Source: Sinotaia quadrata
Lineage: Eukaryota; Mollusca; Gastropoda; Architaenioglossa; Viviparidae
Reading direction: 5' to 3'
DNA length: 64,000 nt
NCBI GenBank assembly: GCA_028829895.1
Contig: CM054181.1
Span: forward strand, 116,469,860-116,533,859
Made by a program: the position numbers and the translations under genes
In this document: positions 58,437 to 64,000 of the stretch, piece after piece
How positions within the stretch are numbered: position 1 is the stretch's first letter
Layout: every line of letters starts with the position of its first letter
The notes under the pieces: generated by a model
Seen by the model: the letters and a program-made list of their open reading frames with translations, nothing else
The model's database searches: none
What the model was told of the DNA's origin: nothing

Positions 58437-58512
58437 TGTGTGTGTGTGCGTGCGTGCGTGCGCGTGCGTGTGTGTGTGTTTGCACGGGCTTATGCTTGTG
58501 TGTGCATGCGTG
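58386..58512. repeat. (TG)n with CGTG/TGCG interruptions
   Basis: TG repeats interrupted by 'gcgtgcgtgcgtgcgcgtgc'. Alternating purine-pyrimidine over more than 80 bp makes it a good Z-DNA candidate. Confidence 0.93.
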
Positions 58513-58606
58513 AGTGCAGTATAAAACGAGTATTCTCATTAATACAAAATCTAGCTCTGTGCTATAAAAAAGTGTGTGCAATATTTATAATATTATGCTT
58601 TATCAG

Positions 58607-59098
58607 TATCAAAGCTACACTAATTATACATTTATGTACACAAGTTGTAACAATTTTTCCGTAGCATTATCTGTTACTTTCTGAAACATATCGTAACATA
58701 ATTAAAGTTATAACAGTCCTAACTGGCATGCCAAATCGTTTTTCACTTTTCATGCATGATTGACTTCCATTCTCTCTCTATAAATATTTTCATGCTTGAT
58801 TGATTTCCATTCTCTACACACGTATTTGACTTCCATTTTGTAAAAATGCACAAAGTTACAATAATTATACATTTATGTACACAAGTTGTAACAATTTTTC
58901 CGACAGATGTAGCATTATCTGTTACTTTCTGAAACATATCGTAACTTAATTAAAGTTATAACAGTCCTAACTGGCATGCCAAATCGTTTTTCACTTTTCA
59001 TGCATGATTGACTGCCATTCTCTCTCTATAAATATTTAAATGCTTGACTGATTTCCATTCTCTACACACGTATTTGACTTCCATTTTGTAAAAATGCA
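58607..59098. repeat. About 245-bp tandem duplication
   Basis: Copy 1 is about 58,607-58,850 and copy 2 about 58,851-59,098. They share 'ttatgtacacaagttgtaac', 'ggcatgccaaatcgtttttc' and 'ccattttgtaaaaatgcac'. Copy 2 has a 9-bp insertion at about 58,903. Confidence 0.9.
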
Positions 59099-59460
59099 CA
59101 TCTCCTTCCAAGACTGGTCTCCTTTCTCTCTACACACATATCCCTTGCACAAATGGCTTCTTTACTCTCTACAAATTTCCTTCCAAGACTGGTCTCCTTT
59201 CTCTCTACATACATATTCCTTGCATAAATGGCTTCTTTACTCTCTACAAATTTCCTTGCTTGACTAGCCTCTTTTCTCTCTACATACATATTTCCTTGCA
59301 CAAATGGCTTCTTTACTCTCTACACATTTCCTTGCTTGACTAGCTTCTTTTATCTCTACACACAGATTTCCTTGCACAAATGGCTTCTTTAATCTCTACA
59401 CATTTCCTTGCTTGACTAGCCTCTTTTCTTTCTACAGTCTACATACATATTTCATTGCCT
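59099..59460. repeat. Minisatellite of about 75 bp
   Basis: About five copies with 'cctccttttctctctacata'-like and 'ttccttgcacaaatggcttc' + 'tttactctctaca' segments, made of two related halves. Confidence 0.82.
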
Positions 59461-59530
59461 CTCTACACAAACGTGTTCTTCATAGATGGCTTCTAATCTC
59501 ATTATGCACACATTTTCTTGCATGGCTGAC

Positions 59531-59536
<6 letters not shown>

Positions 59537-59566
<30 letters not shown>

Positions 59567-59618
59567 CACACACACACACGCACGCACGCACGCACACGCA
59601 CGCACGCACGCACGCACT
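59537..59618. repeat. (TC)n-(CA)n-(CGCA)n compound array
   Basis: Three adjacent simple repeats ending in about ten CGCA-type units. Confidence 0.95.
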
Positions 59619-60084
59619 ATTTTTTAAACTTACAGATTGTTAAACTAAATATTTTTTAGATGGATTCTGTGGAAATCCTTTGTAAATGAGTGCACCCCCG
59701 TGTTAGAAAATAAAACCAATGTGGGATTCTATGAATCTCAATACGGAGGAGTTTTAAACTTAAGTTTTTTACATGTATGCTTCCTGACAATTGGACTGAA
59801 CTCAGTGAAAACGTGTCAAATCAACCAATCAAAATAGTTCATGATAAGATACTGAAATTTAACTAATAAAATTAGGTAGTGATAAAATTAGCCAATGATA
59901 AAAACATTAAATTAAAAATTGAAATTGGTCACTGATTAGAGTTTAAATTAATAATTGAACTTAGTGATAAAACATAAACGAACAATTGCAGTTAGTCAGT
60001 GATATGACATAAATGAACATTTGAAATTAGTGACAAGACATAAATGAACATGTGACACCTCTGGGTACCCTTCACTCGTTATGG
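59619..60084. other. AT-rich DNA with weak repeat
   Basis: 59,860-60,050 has loose units with 'gataaaattagccaatgata' / 'acataaatgaacatttgaaa'. No gene. Confidence 0.45.
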
Positions 60085-60235
60085 TTTTTATTTATTAATT
60101 AAGAACGTAACTAATTACAAGTGATCAGAATCTTAATTTATAATTATTAAATTCTCCCACAAGACCAAACTGTCTCTGACTTGGTGTATTGTAAGAGTAT
60201 CGTTCACTGAGCATTAAAATGTAAGTTGGAACATG
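60085..60235 (-). mobile_element. Dispersed repeat family A, 3' fragment, minus strand
   Basis: The reverse complement contains 'ccaagtcagaga', 'gggagaatttaataattata' and 'aagattctgatcacttgtaa', matching the 3' end of family A ('gagaattattaata', 'attctcatcacttgtaa'). It is more diverged than the copy at 11.6 kb. Confidence 0.5.
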
Positions 60236-60399
60236 ACCAGTTTATGTCTCCACACTTTAGGAGATATAAGCACAATTTATCACGAAAAATCACTATAATT
60301 TTCTTTGTTGTAAGTTAGAGACATGACCTGCTTCCTCTCTTTCAATCTGTAATCTTTTCTCAACTTTCCATATTTTTGGTCTGTTATCTTTATTACTTT

Positions 60400-60706
60400 C
60401 CTCTCACAGAGTGTAATGAATACCTGCAGGCAAAAATCCTAGAGGTGTCTTTCATTGTATCACAGTGTGTCATGAATACCTGCAGGGCAAAAGTCCTAGA
60501 GTTGTCTCTCATTGTATCACAGTGTCATGAATACATGCAGGACAACAGTCCTAGAGTTGTCTCTCATTACATAACAATGTCACGAATACATGCAGGGCAA
60601 AAGTCCTACCGTTGTTTCTCATTACATCACAAAGTTTCGTGACTACATTCAGGGCAACACTCTTAGAGTTGTCTCTCATTACATTACAATGTCATGAATA
60701 CGTGAC
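60400..60706. repeat. About 58-bp minisatellite
   Basis: About five copies with 'gcagggcaaaagtcctagag' and 'ttgtctctcattacatcaca'. Confidence 0.88.
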
Positions 60707-61194
60707 GTGTCTAGAACTGAGGTGATATATTAAAGTCGAAGCATAACCTTCTCTCAACTGAAGGCAGAAAAATTACTGCTGCCCAGCACTTGATTACTGT
60801 AGACAGCTCAAAATATATTTAATCAAGTTCACTCCCAAACTAAGTGCTCCTAGATCTCAATACACTTCCTCTTGTCTAAACTCCTTACGCTCGAACCTGT
60901 TCACTACACTGGCTGCTTGTTCACTTCAGAATCACGGTGTCATCTCGCTCAGCTATATATTCACTATATAGTGATTTAGTCCACGCATTTCTCTAGCCTC
61001 ACTCATGTGTTCATATTAAACGTATGGTGTCTCATGTCAGGGTCCTGCCACCTGGAATGAACTCTCTTTAGAATTCAAACATAGGAACGTCGTAAACCCT
61101 TAAAACACTTTTTAAAAAATTTCTTTATAAGTAAAACATCAAGCTTTATTGTCATGATTTTCTCTAGGTTTTTAAAAATTTCTTTCACGTCTGG
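60707..61194. other. Unique DNA, nothing recognised
   Basis: No supported feature. Confidence 0.4.
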
Positions 61195-61812
61195 TTCATC
61201 TCTAAATATCTTCTTTATTTCAACCTTTAAGTTTGTTCTTTATTTCAACCTTTCAGTTTGTTCTTTATTTCAACCTTTAAGTTTGTTCTTTATTACATCC
61301 TTTCAGTTTGTTCTTTATTTCAACCTTTAAGTTTGTTCTTTATTACATCCTTTCAGTTTGTTCTTTATTTCAACCTTTAAGTTTGTTCTTTATTTCAACC
61401 TTTAAGTTTGTTCTTTATTTCAACCTTTAAGTTTGTTCTTTATTTCAACCTTTAAGTTTGTTCTTTATTTCAACCTTTAAGTTTGTTCTTTATTTCAACC
61501 TTTAAGTTTGTTCTTTATTTCAACCTTTAAGTTTGTTCTTTATTTCAACCTTTAAGTTTGTTCTTTATTTCAACCTTTAAGTTTGTTCTTTATTTCAACC
61601 TTTCAGTTTGTTCTTTATTTCAACCTTTAAGTTTGTTCTTTATTTCAACCTTTAAGTTTGTTCTTTATTTCAACCTTTAAGTTTGTTCTTTATTACATCC
61701 TTTCAGTTTGTTCTTTATTACATCTTTTAAGTGTGTTCTTTATTACAGCCTTTAAGTGTGTTCTTTATTATAACTTTTAAATGTGTTCTTTATTACATCT
61801 TTTAAGGCAATT
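61195..61812. repeat. 26-bp minisatellite
   Basis: About 23 copies of 'tttcaacctttaagtttgtt' + 'ctttat', with a 'tacatcctttcag' variant recurring in the outer parts. The centre (61,370-61,600) is nearly identical. Confidence 0.95.
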
Positions 61813-62432
61813 TATTCCACCACAACATACCTAATATAGTATAACTCTAGTCTGCCATTAATTTATCTGCTTCCATTTCTCCAGGAGTTATTGTACAAAG
61901 CTGAAGTCTTCATGTCTAAATCAAAGATAACTATGTTTGTCTCTAGACATGAATGGCGTCCCTTGAGGTCAGTCATAATAATGAACAGGAAATAAAATGT
62001 AGATAGAAAATCTTACGTTCTAAATTTTGTATGTATAACTATAGAATTCTAGATTTCCTACAGAGATAGGATATTACCTGGTGGTTTAAATATTTTTTTA
62101 AATGATCGAAAATATTATGCTAAAACAACACTTTTTATATAAAACAGTGCTCTAGATTTTCTTTAACCTCTTAACTGAAAAAGCAACGTAAAGGATTTTG
62201 AGTGCGATCTTCGCCCCCCTCCCCCTCCCCCCCCCCCACAAACACACATTTCACTCTCAAATCATTTGCCATTGTTATGGGTATGATTGTGGGCTATAAC
62301 TGAAAGCAGACATTCTCGGGTGGGGGGAAACTAGGAAATCTTCCCCCTCCAAATGAACCACAGGACAGCATAAGCACGTACACTGTATTTATCAACAGAA
62401 AAAGGCGGCGTTTCCCTTGCCTCTGTGAATTG
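61813..62432. other. Unique DNA with a C-rich tract
   Basis: C-rich stretch at about 62,213-62,238 (short C runs interrupted by T). No gene. Confidence 0.4.
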
Positions 62433-62558
62433 ACTGCATTTGAATCTAATTGGCATGTACAATCTCACCCGCTTAACTGCATTTGCATCTAATTGGCATG
62501 TACAATCTCACCCGCTTAACTGCATTTGAATCTAATTGGCATGTACAGTCTCACTCGC
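62433..62558. repeat. 43-bp tandem repeat, three copies
   Basis: Three nearly identical copies with 'ctgcatttgaatctaattgg' and 'catgtacaatctcacccgct'. They lie directly upstream of the promoter-like region of the right-edge gene. Confidence 0.92.
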
Positions 62559-62599
62559 AAGAAAAGAAAGAAGGGAAATCAAAGTGAGTCATTGGATCG

Positions 62600-63067
62600 C
62601 ACAAGGGAGGAGAGGGGGGAGCCATGGAGGTTGTAGGTGAGCAATAGCAAGCCTCCTCCCCACTTTCCTTGATTTCGTTCGTTCACTCTAAAGAAGAATG
62701 ACGCACAGTCCGGAGTGGGGGTGAGGTAAGGAAGGAGGATGGAGATGAAAAGTTCTCATGGCAGTGATATGTCAGCCAAGGCAAGACGAGTAGCCTAACA
62801 AATGACAGGTAATCATGTTGAAAGTAACAGACAACACAGATCGTGGCGTTTAAAGTACAGTCAGGTAAAAGACTCGTGCGTCTCCTGCGGTCAGCAAATT
62901 TCGATCTAACGATAAATCACGTCACCCGAGTCATCTTCGCATCTGTCGCGAGTCTGCTCTTAAGACTGTTATTTAGTATAGAGTCCAGTGCGGCAGCGAG
63001 TTTGTTCTTTTTAGCAGTGAGTTAACTGCTATTTAGTAGCGAAATACGTTAGCAGCGCGAGCTTGTC
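62600..63067 (+). promoter_or_regulatory. Promoter / 5' UTR region of the right-edge gene
   Basis: GC and CpG content rise here and the minisatellites stop. It contains an ATG in an optimal context at 62,624 (gccATGG) that runs four codons to a donor-like 'tag|gtgagc' at 62,636, a possible alternative tiny first exon. It is followed by probable 5' UTR for the exon at 63,068. Confidence 0.45.
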
Positions 63068-63107
63068 ATGGTGGAGACAGTCTCCGACAATATGGATGGA
63101 CGTAAGG
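63068..63107 (+). CDS. Candidate first coding exon of a gene leaving the window
   Basis: ATG with G at -3 and G at +4, 13 codons (MVETVSDNMDGRK) plus one base, ending at a perfect donor 'aagg|gtaagt'. It exits in phase 1. No family can be named from 13 residues. The downstream exons would lie past the right edge. Confidence 0.5.
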
Positions 63108-63346
63108 GTAAGTTTTTATATAGGCCTGATTTTTATTTTTTTTAATAAGATGTCTAGGCAGGTAAGATCGACAGATACAGGAGCGGAAAAACACTATGAA
63201 TGATCTTCACTTTTACTTTTGTCATCGTTGGACGAGTCGCTATCCCACCGGTACGTGGCCCCAGGCAGTTACAATTACCTGGCGGTGAGCTTCACAGACT
63301 ACAGATTGAATTCCTCTTGTGCGCTTCGCCTGTCACCGCGCGGACG

Positions 63347-63353
63347 TATAAGA
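63347..63353 (+). promoter_or_regulatory. TATA box (TATAAGA), second promoter candidate
   Basis: Sits in a GC-rich context ('gcggacgtataagacgc'). Expected transcription start is about 63,375-63,382, just before the second candidate first exon. Confidence 0.45.
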
Positions 63354-63455
63354 CGCCTCTCGCATTCCTGCAGTAGCCACGTGCTGTGCTAGTTTTGGCT
63401 TCTTGGCTTGACCTACTTGTCTCCAGCAGCCACTGGCTAGTTTTTGTAATGTTTT

Positions 63456-63561
63456 ATGCAAACTGACAAAGACCTGAGCACGGATACTGACTGCGGCACT
63501 GTAAACTTCGGGAGTCGCTGCAAGTCTTACAGTGTATTTGATTTCGTTGATTTAAGGCTAG
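63456..63561 (+). CDS. Alternative first coding exon candidate
   Basis: ATG at 63,456 opens 35 codons beginning MQTDKDLSTDTDCGTVNFGS and ends in a strong donor ('gctag|gtgagt', 63,561/63,562), exit phase 1. The ATG context is weak (T at -3), and a five-codon uORF (63,449) overlaps it. The phase equals that of the exon at 63,068, as expected for alternative first exons joined to one acceptor. No domain is recognised. Confidence 0.45.
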
Positions 63562-63824
63562 GTGAGTGATTAAAGGGAGAAAAATGGAGCACTACCACTT
63601 GATTCTTGCTCACTACTTACTAGAATGCGTTTGTTTGTTTGTGTGTGTGATACATAGAAGTATGGGGAAACTGTGAGGTATTTATTACAAAATACGTCAT
63701 CCAATACGTCAGAATCGAAACATTCGCCAACACAAATGACAACATGCGGTACACTTCGTATTAAGAACTGAATCACATACAGATCAGTGAGATACACATA
63801 CTGTACTATATACAATCACGTGTG
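63562..63824. other. Presumed first intron of the right-edge gene
   Basis: AT-rich sequence after the donor at 63,562 with no acceptor followed by an open phase-1 exon that I could support. Confidence 0.35.
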
Positions 63825-63912
63825 AAGTGAAGCGGCACACCATAACATACACAATCAAGTGTGAAGTGATGCGACACACAATTAAGTTTGAAGTGATATG
63901 ATAAACAGTAAG
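63825..63912. repeat. Short tandem repeat of about 35 bp
   Basis: Three loose copies with 'caatca' + 'gtgtgaagtgatgcg' + 'acaca'. Confidence 0.65.
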
Positions 63913-64000
63913 CTTGCCGCCTCGGACGTACATTAAACCATTACAATAGTAGATTGCTTAAGTAATGACATAGTATATTAGAGTGATTAGACTATTACAA

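Overview
This window is eukaryotic, animal nuclear DNA. It is AT-rich (about one third GC by eye) and gene-poor. Its genes have GT-AG introns, and microsatellites and minisatellites crowd the rest. The gene content (a RING/B-box/coiled-coil/NHL-type TRIM protein, a GPR180/TMEM145-type ectodomain protein and a decayed hAT transposase) together with the extreme tandem-repeat load fits a lophotrochozoan, most likely a mollusc. That assignment is inference; no species-specific marker is visible.

Genes. (1) 15,498-21,308 (+): a three-exon TRIM-family E3 ubiquitin ligase. The splice sites and phases agree exactly (0, then 1) and give a 571-residue protein with RING, B-box, coiled coil and a six-bladed NHL-like propeller. 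(2) 45,888-47,363 (+; the ORF opens at 45,723): a type I membrane protein. It has a signal peptide, an ectodomain matching the N-terminal domain of the GPR180/TMEM145 family, one transmembrane helix instead of seven, and a long His/Pro-rich tail with candidate tyrosine and PPxY motifs. (3) About 38,740-39,860 (+): a hAT-superfamily (ZBED5/SCAND3-like) transposase pseudogene with frameshifts and nonsense codons, ending in a hAT-like terminal repeat. (4) 62,600-63,561 (+): the probable 5' end of a gene running off the right edge, with two good candidate first coding exons (63,068-63,107 and 63,456-63,561) that both end in phase 1, plus a weaker third.

Repeats. My hand estimate is that roughly a third of the window is tandem repeat. 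More than 45 arrays have mutually unrelated units, mostly 33-62 bp, with several dinucleotide and tetranucleotide arrays. Striking cases are a 62-bp array (12.2-13.6 kb) with block structure, a 36-bp array ending at the TRIM 5' UTR, a 33-bp array just after its 3' end, an 82-bp dimeric array at 33 kb and a CpG-dense array of about 37 bp at 56.2-57.0 kb. Long open frames inside these arrays arise because the units are multiples of three.

Dispersed elements. At least three families recur within the window: a 1.3-kb element (18.9-20.3 and 42.9-44.3 kb, with solitary 3' ends at 11.6 and 60.1 kb), a 0.4-0.5-kb element (6.3 and 9.0 kb) and a 0.3-kb element (8.4 and 16.9 kb) with a pol III box-B-like end. 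No rRNA gene, confident tRNA gene or CRISPR array was found.
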